A program made the translations under genes and the position numbers. Source: a virus. From it: a stretch of DNA of 56,594 nucleotides. Location of the stretch: positions 1-56,594 of IMG/VR virus record IMGVR_UViG_3300025151_000041; one strand, written 5' to 3'. The stretch's first letter is position 1, and every line of letters starts with the position of its first letter. The notes below the pieces were generated by a model. That model did no database searches and was not told the DNA's origin. It worked only from the letters and a program-made list of their open reading frames with translations. Below are positions 46,566 through 55,222 of this stretch, piece after piece.

Positions 46566-47498
46566 ATGCCAGAAGAAAAAGAAGAAAAGGTTGTTGATCT
46601 TGACGAAGGTCAAGAGCAGCCAGTAGAGGTTGTTGTTGAAGAAAAAGAAACGGAACAAGAGCCACCACCAGAGCCACCTCTTGCAGCTACAGAAGAACCT
46701 GAGCAAGAAGATGAAATGGCTGATTACAGCGAAAGTGTCCAAAAACGCATAAAAAAATTGACACATAAAATGCGAGAGGCGGAACGCAGAGAAAAAGCTG
46801 CTACAGACTACGCCCAAGCTATGAAAATACAGGTTGATCAATTGTCAACAAAAATTGGTCAAACAGATAATAGTTATCTAGGAGAGTTAGAAAATCGTTT
46901 GATACACGAAGAAAACTCTTTAAAAGTACAGTTAAAGGAAGCTATTGAGTCTGGTGATGTTGACAAACAGATGGAACTAAATAAGCAAATGGCAACTCAT
47001 GCTATAGATGCTGAAAAGTTCCGACAGGCAAAAGAGTTTAATAAACAACAAAGTGAAGGTAGACAGACTGCACAAACTGCACAAACTGCACAGACGGCAC
47101 AGACTGCACAAACTGCACAGCCAGCACAACAACCGCCAGATCCAAAAGCGGAAAAGTGGGCAGAAAAAAATGAGTGGTTTGGTGATGATGAGCCAATGAC
47201 TCTAACCGCCTTTAGTATTCATAATTCTTTAGTTCAAGAAGGCTATAATCCAACAACAGATGATTATTACTCTGAGTTGGATACTCGGATTCGCAAAGAA
47301 TTTCCTCATAAATTTAATGGAGAGGCTGCAAAAGCTAAAAGACCTAATGCAGTTTCAGCCCCAAATAGAGGAAAAAGTGGTTCTAGAGGTAAAAATTCGA
47401 TAACTTTATCAAAAAGTCAGGTTGCAATCGCAAAGAAACTTGGTGTATCATTAGAAGATTATGCAAAACAAGTTGCAAGATTGCAACAACAAACGTGA
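46566..47498 (+). CDS. Putative scaffolding protein
   Basis: 310 residues. ATG 46566 is favoured over ATG 46551 because GGAAAGG lies just upstream. Very acidic Pro/Glu N-terminus (1-50), a coiled-coil middle (about 60-165), a QTA repeat (see repeat), and a basic Gly/Ser C-terminus (APNRGKSGSRGKNSITLSKSQVAIAKKL) that may contact the capsid. Charge pattern and position just before capsid genes are typical of podovirus scaffolds. Confidence 0.7.
   Translation: MPEEKEEKVVDLDEGQEQPVEVVVEEKETEQEPPPEPPLAATEEPEQEDEMADYSESVQKRIKKLTHKMREAERREKAATDYAQAMKIQVDQLSTKIGQTDNSYLGELENRLIHEENSLKVQLKEAIESGDVDKQMELNKQMATHAIDAEKFRQAKEFNKQQSEGRQTAQTAQTAQTAQTAQTAQPAQQPPDPKAEKWAEKNEWFGDDEPMTLTAFSIHNSLVQEGYNPTTDDYYSELDTRIRKEFPHKFNGEAAKAKRPNAVSAPNRGKSGSRGKNSITLSKSQVAIAKKLGVSLEDYAKQVARLQQQT
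47064..47126 (+). repeat. 9-bp tandem repeat in scaffold gene
   Basis: Seven units of cagactgca-type sequence coding Gln-Thr-Ala, last one Gln-Pro-Ala. Likely to vary in copy number by slippage without breaking the frame. Confidence 0.9.
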
Positions 47499-47510
47499 GG
47501 TAGGCATTAA

Positions 47511-47966
47511 ATGACAAACAAAACCCCACGCTCTGCGACGACAAGATCAAAAACTTCTCGCCGTAAGACATGGTCTCGTCCATCTAGCTTGGACGCTCCT
47601 CCAGCCCCAGAAGGCTTTACTCATCGTTGGATTCGTGAATCAATCATGAACTACGACGATAAGAAAAATATATCTGCTCGGTTACGAGAAGGCTTTGAGC
47701 TTGTTCGATCCGACGAATATCCTGATTTTGAAGCTCCTACCGTACAGGACGGGAAATACGCTGGTGTTATCGGCGTTGGGGGCTTGTTGTTGGCAAGGAT
47801 TCCAAATGAGACACGTGCAGAGCGAAATGATTACTTTGCTCAGAAAACAGATGACCAGAACACGGCTGTAGAACAGAATCTAATGCGAGAACAACATCCT
47901 AGTATGCCTATTCATCAGGATAGGCAGTCTCGTGTAACTTTTGGCGGTGATCGGAAACCCGATTAA
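47511..47966 (+). CDS. Conserved marine-phage capsid-module protein, 151 residues
   Basis: Basic Ser/Thr/Arg-rich start (NKTPRSATTRSKTSRRKTW), then PAPEGFTHRWIRESIMNYDDKKNISARLREGFELVRSDEYPDFEAP, a sequence I recognise from capsid modules of marine phages. Role not established. Codon use is richer in GC than neighbours. Confidence 0.75.
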   Translation: MTNKTPRSATTRSKTSRRKTWSRPSSLDAPPAPEGFTHRWIRESIMNYDDKKNISARLREGFELVRSDEYPDFEAPTVQDGKYAGVIGVGGLLLARIPNETRAERNDYFAQKTDDQNTAVEQNLMREQHPSMPIHQDRQSRVTFGGDRKPD

Positions 47967-47996
47967 TCCGTCAGCAAACCGTGAGAGGTATTAAAA

Positions 47997-48614
47997 ATGG
48001 CAAATATAGATGCCGCTTTTGGACTTCGTCCATATAGAATACTCGGTTCTGCAGCAAACACGAATGGGATAGCTACTTATAAGATTCAGACCTCTGGAAC
48101 AGCAGGTACTTCTAGTGTTATTTATGAAGGTACTCCTGTTATTCCTCTCGCAAATGGTTTGATCGACATAGTAGGAGCCGCCGCAGGTGGCACTGTTCCG
48201 TTGATTGGTGCATTTATCGGGTGTAAGTATACAGACACGAATGGAAATGTCATCTTTGCAAACAAATGGCCTGGAACTTCGTCTGTAAAATCAAGCACAG
48301 CAGCAGAGTGTTTTATTGCGAACAATCCTGATCAATTGTTTTTGATCAATTGTGACGCCGCAGTAACTCAAGCTGCCGTTCATGCAAACGCTAATTTTGC
48401 TTCGGGTACAAGTGGTGATTCTACTACAGGTATTTCCTCTGCAGAACTTGCCGTAAGTACAGTCGCTACTACAAATACATTGAATTTGAGGATTATGGGT
48501 TTTGAAGACTCACCTTCAAATGCTGATGTGACTGCTGCGGGAATGTTGGCGATTGTGAAGCTCACTAACCACTTTTATGCCTATTCTCAGAATGGCACAA
48601 TAGCTGGTATATAG
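47997..48614 (+). CDS. Putative capsid decoration/stabilisation protein, 205 residues
   Basis: Begins ANIDAAFGLRPYRILGSAANTNGIATYKI, an opening I associate with head decoration-type proteins placed directly before marine-phage capsid genes. Beta-rich, Ala/Thr/Ser-rich, no charge clusters. Function inferred from position. Confidence 0.65.
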   Translation: MANIDAAFGLRPYRILGSAANTNGIATYKIQTSGTAGTSSVIYEGTPVIPLANGLIDIVGAAAGGTVPLIGAFIGCKYTDTNGNVIFANKWPGTSSVKSSTAAECFIANNPDQLFLINCDAAVTQAAVHANANFASGTSGDSTTGISSAELAVSTVATTNTLNLRIMGFEDSPSNADVTAAGMLAIVKLTNHFYAYSQNGTIAGI

Positions 48615-48628
48615 GGAGGATATAGAAT

Positions 48629-49537
48629 ATGCCGATAACCCGTGGACAACTCCTTAAAGAACTAGAACCAGGACTCAATGCCTTATTTGGACTTGAGTAT
48701 GATCGTTATGATAACGAACACGCAGAAATTTTTGAACAAGAAAGTTCCGACAGAGCTTTTGAGGAAGAAGTAATGCTATCTGGTTTTGGTCAAGCTCCTG
48801 TGAAAGGTGAAGGTGCAGCCGTTACTTATGACACTGCAAATGAAGCCTACACTGCTCGCTACACACACGAAACTATTGCTCTAGCATTTTCGATTACTGA
48901 GGAAGCTGTAGAGGATAACCTCTATGACCGCCTAAGTTCTCGTTACACAAGAGCTTTAGCTCGTTCAATGGCGAACACAAAACAGGTCAAAGCAGCTAAC
49001 ATTCTGAACAATGCGTTTGATAGTTCATTTACTTTTGGTGATGGAAAAGAGCTTTGTGCTACAGACCATCCAACTACAGGTGGTGGAACTCTTCGTAACG
49101 AATTGTCAACTTCAGCTGACTTGAACGAAACTTCACTCGAACAGTCTTTGATAGATATTGCAGCTTTCATAGATGAGCGTGGTTTGAAAATTGCTCTGCA
49201 AGGTCGTAAGTTAATTATTCCATCAGCTTTACAGTTTGTGGCAGAAAGACTTATGGCTTCAAACCTACGTCCAGGAACTGCTGATAATGATATCAATGCT
49301 ACTCGTAGTATGGGAATGTTACCTGATGGTTATGTAATTAACCATTTCTTAACAGATACAGATGCATTCTTTATCAAAACAGATGCACCAAATGGCTTTA
49401 AACATTTTGTTCGTGCTCCTATCCGTACTTCTATGGAAGGTGATTTCGAAACTGGAAATGTTCGCTACAAAGCTCGTGAGCGTTACAGCTTTGGTGTTTC
49501 AGATCCTCGTTGTGTTTTTGGTTCTCCAGGAGCATAA
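48629..49537 (+). CDS. Major capsid protein (Mu gpT-like)
   Basis: 302 residues, strong GGGAGGATAT site. ITRGQLLKELEPGLNALFGLEYDRYDNEHAEIFE and EEVMLSGFGQAPVKGEGAAVTYDTANEAYTARYTHETIALAFSITEEAVEDNLYD, then ALARSMANTKQVKAANILNNAFD, match the Mu-like gpT capsid family of HK97 fold. The end RAPIRTSMEGDFETGNVRYKARERYSFGVSDPR is the usual P-domain-like tail. Likely the most abundant protein; a terminator follows. Confidence 0.85.
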   Translation: MPITRGQLLKELEPGLNALFGLEYDRYDNEHAEIFEQESSDRAFEEEVMLSGFGQAPVKGEGAAVTYDTANEAYTARYTHETIALAFSITEEAVEDNLYDRLSSRYTRALARSMANTKQVKAANILNNAFDSSFTFGDGKELCATDHPTTGGGTLRNELSTSADLNETSLEQSLIDIAAFIDERGLKIALQGRKLIIPSALQFVAERLMASNLRPGTADNDINATRSMGMLPDGYVINHFLTDTDAFFIKTDAPNGFKHFVRAPIRTSMEGDFETGNVRYKARERYSFGVSDPRCVFGSPGA

Positions 49538-49565
49538 CAACTCGAATTTAAAAATTCGAAATTTT

Positions 49566-49598
49566 AGAAAGGAGACCTTGCGTCTCCTTTCTTTTTTG
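49566..49598 (+). terminator. Intrinsic terminator after capsid gene
   Basis: Perfect 10-bp stem agaaaggaga (49566-49575) / tctcctttct (49583-49592), 7-base loop, then a T run. Typical after a high-level capsid gene. Confidence 0.9.
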
Positions 49599-49662
49599 TG
49601 TACTGTTTAGTTTCCTGACAACTGCATGGTGCGGTTGACATTTGCCACGACAGGAGATTAAC

Positions 49663-50400
49663 ATGGCAGTACATTTTACAGGACCAATTTTGTTCGCAGG
49701 AAAAGATTCACCTCGCAAATGGTTCGAAAACCTACCTATAGATAAAAACCCAGATTATGTTGTCACATTTGATGATTATACTGGTGTTGCTCTGGACTCA
49801 ACGAACGACTGGACAGTCGTTAAAGATAGTGGAGCGTCAGCAGCAATAGCAGCAGACGTTGAGAGTGGAGTTCTTTTACTTAGCAGTACCGCTACTACTG
49901 ATAATGACGGTGCATCTGTGCAAGGTAATGAAATATTTAAAGTTGCTACAGGTTCAAGCGGTAGAGATATCTGGTTTGAAACTAAGTGTAAAGTTTCTGA
50001 CGCTGATCAAATGGACTTTTGCATTGGTATGACAGTGAATTTTGCAACAAATCCAGAGGCAATGTTAGCAGCAGCCGACAGAATTGTTTTTGAGTCTGAC
50101 GATGGAGCAGCAACTTTACAAGTTATTACAGAAAAAGACGGTACAGAAACAGCAACGGCTTTATCTTCTACTTATGATCTTGCTGATGACACTTTTGTTA
50201 CTTTAGGCTTTAAAGTTTCTGGCAAAAACAGAGACAGTGCAAAGGTTGAATTTTTTGTTGACAGAGTGTTAGTTGCTACACATACGACTAATATTCCTGA
50301 TGATGAAAATTTAACAGTTGGAGCTATGGAACTTTCTGGTGATACTACTGGAACTAAAACAGCTTCTGTTGATTATTTATTTGCGGCTCAAGATAGATAG
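49663..50400 (+). CDS. Putative capsid-associated beta-sandwich protein, 245 residues
   Basis: ATG 49663 after AGGAG; an ATG at 49642 is in frame but lacks a site. Mostly beta strands with acidic turns; ATTDNDGASVQGNEIFKVATGSSGRDIWFETKCKVSDADQMDFCIGM resembles concanavalin/laminin-G-like sandwiches used as head decorations. Function inferred. Confidence 0.7.
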   Translation: MAVHFTGPILFAGKDSPRKWFENLPIDKNPDYVVTFDDYTGVALDSTNDWTVVKDSGASAAIAADVESGVLLLSSTATTDNDGASVQGNEIFKVATGSSGRDIWFETKCKVSDADQMDFCIGMTVNFATNPEAMLAAADRIVFESDDGAATLQVITEKDGTETATALSSTYDLADDTFVTLGFKVSGKNRDSAKVEFFVDRVLVATHTTNIPDDENLTVGAMELSGDTTGTKTASVDYLFAAQDR

Positions 50401-50409
50401 GAGCAATAA

Positions 50410-50547
50410 ATGGTAACAGCAAAAAAGACTGTAACAAAGAAAACAGCTTCAAAGACTACTGTTAAAAAAAGCTCAAAGAAGGAACTTCCTCCCGTAGGAA
50501 GTTCCGAGCATAAAGCAATGGTTCTGCGAGGAGAAATCAAAGAATAG
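50410..50547 (+). CDS. Small Lys/Thr-rich protein, 45 residues
   Basis: MVTAKKTVTKKTASKTTVKKSS... is a low-complexity basic start like histone H1 tails; the end HKAMVLRGEIKE is helical. May bind DNA or act as a linker. Begins 9 bases after the previous stop. Confidence 0.6.
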   Translation: MVTAKKTVTKKTASKTTVKKSSKKELPPVGSSEHKAMVLRGEIKE

Positions 50548-50559
50548 GAAGGAGGGTGT

Positions 50560-51168
50560 ATGTCGGGATCAGATGTACAATCCACATTTATTGAGGCAGC
50601 AGCTTCTGATGATAATGGAATATCAACGGCGGCTACTTTGTCTGGAGCAGGTAATCTCACCATTAACGGTGCATTAGCAGATGGAGGTTCGGTTACTTTT
50701 GACCAGCCTCGTAATGTGATTATTACGTCTGCTGGTGACGATAGTGGTGACACATTCACTGTAACAGGAACGGATGAAACAGGTGCAGCTCAAACAGAAG
50801 CTATAACAGGAGCAGATACAGGAGTTGCAACAGGCTCTAAATATTTTGCTACTGTTACGCAAATTGCGGCTTCTGGTGCAAGTGCAGGTAATGTCGAAGC
50901 AGGTTCTGGTACAGCTATTGCTGCTCCTATATTTAAAGGTAGCTTAAGACTTCGTAATTTTTATGTAGTGAACACAGGCACAGCAGGTACAATTTCGTTT
51001 AACGAAGGCTCTGCAACAGGAACAAATATTATGAAGTTTAACACTGTAGCAAGTGCCAATACTAATGCTTACCCTGATATTGGAGGCGAAGGTTTGAGGT
51101 TTAATGGGGGAGGTTATGTTGTGTATACCCAAACTCATTTATCTTCTTTAACTGTATTTTATAACTAG
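50560..51168 (+). CDS. Putative virion beta-rich protein, 202 residues
   Basis: AAGGAGGG ribosome site. Gly/Ala/Thr-rich strands: SGAGNLTINGALADGGSVTFDQPRNVIITSAGDDSGDTFTVTGTDETG, then LRLRNFYVVNTGTAGTISFNEGSATGT. Looks like a repetitive virion surface or decoration protein. Family not recognised. Confidence 0.7.
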   Translation: MSGSDVQSTFIEAAASDDNGISTAATLSGAGNLTINGALADGGSVTFDQPRNVIITSAGDDSGDTFTVTGTDETGAAQTEAITGADTGVATGSKYFATVTQIAASGASAGNVEAGSGTAIAAPIFKGSLRLRNFYVVNTGTAGTISFNEGSATGTNIMKFNTVASANTNAYPDIGGEGLRFNGGGYVVYTQTHLSSLTVFYN

Positions 51169-51175
51169 GTGGGTC

Positions 51176-51334
51176 ATGAAAACCGAAGAAGTATTGAAAC
51201 TTTTAGAAAAACATGAACACCAGTGTAATGTTCGATACGACAGGATTGAAAAAGCACTCGACAGATTTGACACAAAACTCTGGGGCATTTTTATTATCAT
51301 AATTGTAGCTTCGGGGTTAGAGCAGCTATTGTGA
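51176..51334 (+). CDS. Small protein with C-terminal membrane helix, 52 residues
   Basis: EEVLKLLEKHEHQCNVRYDRIEKALDRFDTKLW, then one hydrophobic helix (GIFIIIIVASGL). Short coiled coil plus anchor resembles XhlA-like lysis accessory peptides, tentatively. It starts 8 bases after the previous stop. Confidence 0.6.
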   Translation: MKTEEVLKLLEKHEHQCNVRYDRIEKALDRFDTKLWGIFIIIIVASGLEQLL

Positions 51335-51340
51335 GGTTTT

Positions 51341-51616
51341 ATGGCAAGCAGAAAACCGCCAAAAGGTAAAGCAAAAGTTAAAATTGTAAAAGGTAAATCT
51401 GGGCGTACAAGAAGAGTGGCGTATGGTCAAGCTGGTCAAGCAAAAGGTGGAGGTCCTAGAGTAAAACCAGGAACCTCCAAAGGTGATAGCTATTGTGCAA
51501 GATCTTTAGGTATCAAAAAACGGTTATCAAAGAAAAAACGAAATGATCCCAATACTCCTAATAACTTATCACGCAAGCGTTGGAAATGTCGTGGTGCAAA
51601 AAGCATGAGGGCTTAA
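51341..51616 (+). CDS. Small basic marine-phage protein (DUF6321-like)
   Basis: 91 residues, very Lys/Arg-rich. GDSYCARSLGIKKRLSKKKRNDPNTPNNLSRKRWKCRGAKSMRA is a signature I recall from many marine phages (DUF6321). Two Cys may bind metal. Function unknown; the charge suits DNA or RNA contact in the capsid. Confidence 0.75.
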   Translation: MASRKPPKGKAKVKIVKGKSGRTRRVAYGQAGQAKGGGPRVKPGTSKGDSYCARSLGIKKRLSKKKRNDPNTPNNLSRKRWKCRGAKSMRA

Positions 51617-51617
51617 A

Positions 51618-51839
51618 ATGGCTAAAAAAGGTTTATACTATAATATTAATCAAAAACGTAAACGGATAGCAGCAGGTTCAGGTGAAAAAATGCGAAAACC
51701 AGGAGATAAAGGAGCTCCTACAAAACAAGATTTTATTGATTCTGCTAAAACAGCAAAATTATCTGGTGGTGGTTATGTTACCACTAAAGGTTGCGGAGTT
51801 ATAGATTCAAATAGGAAAAAGAAAACTATGATAACGTAA
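51618..51839 (+). CDS. Small basic marine-phage protein, 73 residues
   Basis: MAKKGLYYNINQKRKRIAAGSGEKMRKPGDKGAPTKQDFIDSAKTAK is a near-universal motif of marine-phage virion operons. Basic, with a Gly-rich end. Role unknown. Its TAA overlaps the next ATG. Confidence 0.8.
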   Translation: MAKKGLYYNINQKRKRIAAGSGEKMRKPGDKGAPTKQDFIDSAKTAKLSGGGYVTTKGCGVIDSNRKKKTMIT

Positions 51840-52510
51840 TGTCTTATTTAGTAAGTAACATACCGTATTTTAAATGTTGGGTTAGGAAAGAATTTACACA
51901 CAATCATGAACAGTATCAAGGAGAATACTTACATTGTTTAGTTATAGCTGTGAATACAGTACCCGATAGATGTTTGAGTTTTCAAGTTGTGTTTACAGGG
52001 TGTGAAAGTGATATAGAAGAAACTGAAAATTTACATGGTGGAGCTATGTGGGCAAGATTACCAATTACTGCTTTAATTGCAGATACCCCGTTAAAGGAAT
52101 GGCCTGAAAGAATGCCCGTACACCTTGCTCAACCTTGGGATTGCAGTTCGCACTATCATTCTGTAGTAAAATTTGATAGAGTAAGTTCTAGTCCGTGGTT
52201 ATGTAAGATTGATGGTGAGTTTCATACTGGTCGGTATTTGTTCACTGTTGATTATACGGGTAACGAAATTGCAGATGACCCAGCCCAACACAAACAAAGT
52301 CATGTGTTGGAGTTGACAAATGCAGGTAAGTACACAGGGAATATTGTTGCATTACCAAACAATCGTGTAAGAGCAACAAGCCCTGCCCTCTGGGAGACAG
52401 GAACAGGTGCTCCCGATTTTAAACCAAGTCAGTGGATACATACAGCGGAATGTGATGATAGTTATATGGATCCCGACGTAACTTTTGATAATCTTTATTC
52501 GGAGGATTAA
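51839..52510 (+). CDS. Hypothetical protein, 223 residues
   Basis: Overlaps the previous stop. Globular, Trp/Cys/His-rich (VSNIPYFKCWVRKEFTHNHEQYQGEYLHCLVIAVNTVPDRCLSFQVVFTGCESD; GAMWARLPITAL; WDCSSHYHSVVKFDRVSSSPWLCKIDGEFHTGRYLFTVDY). The start resembles conserved marine-phage proteins that bind to tail or head sites, but no function is known to me. Confidence 0.7.
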   Translation: MSYLVSNIPYFKCWVRKEFTHNHEQYQGEYLHCLVIAVNTVPDRCLSFQVVFTGCESDIEETENLHGGAMWARLPITALIADTPLKEWPERMPVHLAQPWDCSSHYHSVVKFDRVSSSPWLCKIDGEFHTGRYLFTVDYTGNEIADDPAQHKQSHVLELTNAGKYTGNIVALPNNRVRATSPALWETGTGAPDFKPSQWIHTAECDDSYMDPDVTFDNLYSED

Positions 52511-52511
52511 A

Positions 52512-52637
52512 ATGAAAAGAAAGAAAATGATGGGTGGTGGAGCAGCCATGAAAAAGAAAAAAGGTTACGCTAAAGGCGGAGCTGTTATGAAAAAGAAAAA
52601 AGGCTACGCCAGAGGTGGAGCTGTTAGGAGAAAATAA
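52512..52637 (+). CDS. Small Lys/Gly repeat protein, 41 residues
   Basis: Two copies of MKKKKGYA[K/R]GGAV (13-25 and 26-38) after MKRKKMMGGGAA. Basic, low complexity, encoded by near-identical DNA repeats. GGAGGATTAAA ribosome site. Ends directly before the next ATG. Seen in marine-phage operons; role unknown. Confidence 0.65.
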   Translation: MKRKKMMGGGAAMKKKKGYAKGGAVMKKKKGYARGGAVRRK

Positions 52638-53543
52638 ATGGCAACCTCTGGTTCCAAAGATTTTCAGCCTGATGTTGCTGATTATATAGAAGAGGCTTTT
52701 GAGCGGTGCGGTTTTGAGGTGCGTACAGGTTACGATCTAAAAACAGCCAAGCGTTCTTTAAACTTGCTTTTTGCTGATTGGGCAAATCGTGGCTTGAATC
52801 GTTGGACAATTTCCCAGGATACACTTACGTTGGCAGACGGTATTGCTGATTATCCTCTAGGTACATTGACTATGACTGTAGGGGCTACTGCTTCATTTTC
52901 TGTGTCGGAAACTATTACAGGTGGCACAAGTGGAGCAACTGCATCTATCACAAGTAAACCTTCTGGTACAAGTTTGGCTATTACTGTACCATCTGGCACG
53001 TTCAGTTCTGGTGAAACTATAACTGGTGGCACAAGTGGAGCTACAACAACTGTGAGTAGTGCTGTATCATTTGAAAATATACAAGCAAGTATAGATATTC
53101 TTTCGGCGGTAGTTCGTACCGACGGGGGAACTTCTACACAATCTGATATGAGTATTTCTCGTGTTAGTCGAGACCAATACATAAACATACCAAGTAAACG
53201 CACAGAAGCAAGACCCACGCAGTTTTATGTTGATAGAACTATTACCCCTGTAATAAAACTCTGGCCTACTCCAAACAACAATACATACGAACTTGTGTTT
53301 GATAGGTTAATGAGAATGGACGACATAGACACCTATACAAATAATCCCGAAGTACCATTTAGATTTTATCCTTGTTTAACAGCAGGATTGGCATATTATA
53401 TTTCAATGAAAAGAGCTCCAGATCGTATACAAGTTTTAAAAGCAGTTTACGAAGAAGAGTTTGAAAGAGCAGCCGCAGAAGATAGAGATAGAGCAAGTTT
53501 GAGTTTAACCCCTAGTAGAGATTATTATTCGTTTATATCATGA
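52638..53543 (+). CDS. Putative head-tail adaptor (gp4/gp11-like)
   Basis: 301 residues. The helical start (DFQPDVADYIEEAFERCGFEVRTGYDLKTAKRSLNLLFADWANRGLNRW) and end (RFYPCLTAGLAYYISMKRAPDRIQVLKAVYEEEFERAAAEDRDRASL) match podovirus neck adaptor proteins. In between lies a beta insert with two copies of ETITGGTSGAT (about 91-101 and 126-136), probably an added decorative domain. Overlaps the next gene by 4. Confidence 0.7.
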   Translation: MATSGSKDFQPDVADYIEEAFERCGFEVRTGYDLKTAKRSLNLLFADWANRGLNRWTISQDTLTLADGIADYPLGTLTMTVGATASFSVSETITGGTSGATASITSKPSGTSLAITVPSGTFSSGETITGGTSGATTTVSSAVSFENIQASIDILSAVVRTDGGTSTQSDMSISRVSRDQYINIPSKRTEARPTQFYVDRTITPVIKLWPTPNNNTYELVFDRLMRMDDIDTYTNNPEVPFRFYPCLTAGLAYYISMKRAPDRIQVLKAVYEEEFERAAAEDRDRASLSLTPSRDYYSFIS

Positions 53544-53845
53544 CAAAATATTCATCAGGAAAATATGCAAAATTTATATCCGACCGTAGTGGTATGGAGT
53601 TTCCGTATACTGAAAGAGTTAGGGAATGGGACGGTACAGTTGTGCATATTTCTGAGTATGAAAGAAAACACCCACAATTAGAACCACCCCCTCCACCATA
53701 CGAACCTCAATCTTTATACCAGCCAAGACCTGATAGAGAAGAACCTTTGCAAGTTCCTGTAGGGCAAGATTCTTTTCCTTTGTTTGAAAATTCTTCAACA
53801 CAGTGCGTAGGGCAAGTTGGTGTTGTAGGAGTAACCACATCATGA
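53540..53845 (+). CDS. Conserved marine-phage protein, 101 residues
   Basis: KFISDRSGMEFPYTERVREWDGTVVHISEYERKHPQLEPPPPPYEP is a pattern I know from virion operons of marine phages, always between adaptor genes. Compact N-terminal domain, Pro-rich linker. Likely a minor neck or tail protein. Overlaps both neighbours by 4 bases. Confidence 0.75.
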   Translation: MTKYSSGKYAKFISDRSGMEFPYTERVREWDGTVVHISEYERKHPQLEPPPPPYEPQSLYQPRPDREEPLQVPVGQDSFPLFENSSTQCVGQVGVVGVTTS

Positions 53846-54486
53846 GTTTTACATTTACAACTTTAAAATCAGCTATACAAGATTACACAGACAATGGTGA
53901 AACTACTTTTGTAAACAATCTTTCAGTTTTTATAACATCAGCCGAAGAACGTATTTTAAAAAATGTGCAGTTATCTTTGTTCCGCAAAAACGCATCAGGG
54001 TCGACAACAAATGCAAACAAGTATCTTGCTTTACCTTCTGATTTTTTAACTCCGTTTTCACTGAGTATATTGAGTTCTTCAGAACACGTTTTTCTTGATT
54101 TAAAAGATGTAAACTTTGTGCAGTCGTTTAACCCAAATCCTGCAACAACAGGTACACCACGTTACTACGCTATTTTTGACAACGACAATCTTATCTTAGG
54201 ACCAACACCTGATGCTGCTTATACAGCAGAACTTCATTATTTTTATAGACCTACAAGTATAACCACAAGTGGTGATGGTACATCTTGGCTTGGCACAAAT
54301 GCTCCTAATACATTACTCTATGGTAGTTTAGTAGAAGCCTACACGTTTATGAAAGGTGAACCAGATATACAACAGTTGTACGCACAAAGATTTGAAGAAG
54401 CAGTGTTAGCCCTGAAAAACTTTGGCGAGGCTAAAGAAGTTACTGACCAATACAGGTCAGGAATGATTGTGAGGCAAAAACAATGA
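53842..54486 (+). CDS. Putative SU10-type adaptor protein
   Basis: 214 residues from ATG 53842 (GGAGTAACC site). SFTFTTLKSAIQDYTDNGETTFVNNLSVFITSAEERILKNVQL, then NKYLALPSDFLTPFSLSI and LLYGSLVEAYTFMKGEPDIQQLYAQRFEEAVLALKNFGEA match the adaptor described for phage SU10-like podoviruses, which links the portal to tail fibres. Overlaps the next gene by 4. Confidence 0.75.
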   Translation: MSFTFTTLKSAIQDYTDNGETTFVNNLSVFITSAEERILKNVQLSLFRKNASGSTTNANKYLALPSDFLTPFSLSILSSSEHVFLDLKDVNFVQSFNPNPATTGTPRYYAIFDNDNLILGPTPDAAYTAELHYFYRPTSITTSGDGTSWLGTNAPNTLLYGSLVEAYTFMKGEPDIQQLYAQRFEEAVLALKNFGEAKEVTDQYRSGMIVRQKQ

Positions 54487-54779
54487 TGGAAGGTATATCA
54501 GCAAACGGGGCAACCAATTTTAATGTAAATGTTCTTACAACACAAAATAGAGGTATGACACCAGAAGAAATTGCAAAAATATGTGCGGATAAAATTGTTT
54601 CGGTGTCTCAAGATTCTCACCCTGTTATACGAGATCAAGCTATAGAATTTAAAGAAACAATAACAAAATTACTTACGTTTTATATGAAACAGGCTATAAA
54701 AAGTGATAGGACAACAATATATAATGAGCTGGTGAAAAATGGTCATAACGAACTAGCTGAGTTCATAAGGAGATTATAA
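54483..54779 (+). CDS. Conserved marine-phage helical protein, 98 residues
   Basis: GMTPEEIAKICADKIVSVSQDSHPVIRDQAIEFKETITKLLTFYMKQAI is a helical motif common in marine-phage tail operons. ATG 54486 is an alternative start. Role unknown, maybe assembly. Stop overlaps the next ATG. Confidence 0.75.
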   Translation: MMEGISANGATNFNVNVLTTQNRGMTPEEIAKICADKIVSVSQDSHPVIRDQAIEFKETITKLLTFYMKQAIKSDRTTIYNELVKNGHNELAEFIRRL

Positions 54780-55222
54780 TGGCTTTTAGTGGAAATTTTA
54801 TGTGTACGACTTTTAAAAAAGAACTTTTGTACGGAGTTCATGATTTTAAAGGTGACACTATGAAAATAGCATTGTATACAAACAGTGCTTCTTTTAATGC
54901 TTCAACTACAGCTTTTACAACATCAAACGAAGTAAGCGGAACAAATTATACCTCTGGTGGTAACACTCTTACAAAAGTAGATCCTACTGTTTCGGGTACA
55001 ACTGCTTTAACAGATTTTAGTGATACAACGTGGAGTTCTTCAACAATCACAGCTAGGGGGGCTTTAATTTATAACAGTACTCCTAACACAACTTCTTTAT
55101 CAGTTAGCAACCCAACGATTATTGTTTTAGATTTTGGTAGTGATAAAAGCTCAAGTAGTGGTGATTTTACGATTGTGTTCCCAGCAGCAGATGCAAGTAA
55201 CGCTATTATAAGGATTGCATAA
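54779..55222 (+). CDS. Conserved marine-phage virion protein, 147 residues
   Basis: MAFSGNFMCTTFKKELLYGVHDFKGDTMKIALYTNSASFNASTTAF, then EVSGTNYTSGGNTLT, TARGALIYNST and ASNAIIRIA, a sequence found in very many marine phages beside tail fibre genes. Beta-rich. Function unknown, probably part of the fibre or tail surface. Overlaps neighbours by one base each side. Confidence 0.85.
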   Translation: MAFSGNFMCTTFKKELLYGVHDFKGDTMKIALYTNSASFNASTTAFTTSNEVSGTNYTSGGNTLTKVDPTVSGTTALTDFSDTTWSSSTITARGALIYNSTPNTTSLSVSNPTIIVLDFGSDKSSSSGDFTIVFPAADASNAIIRIA

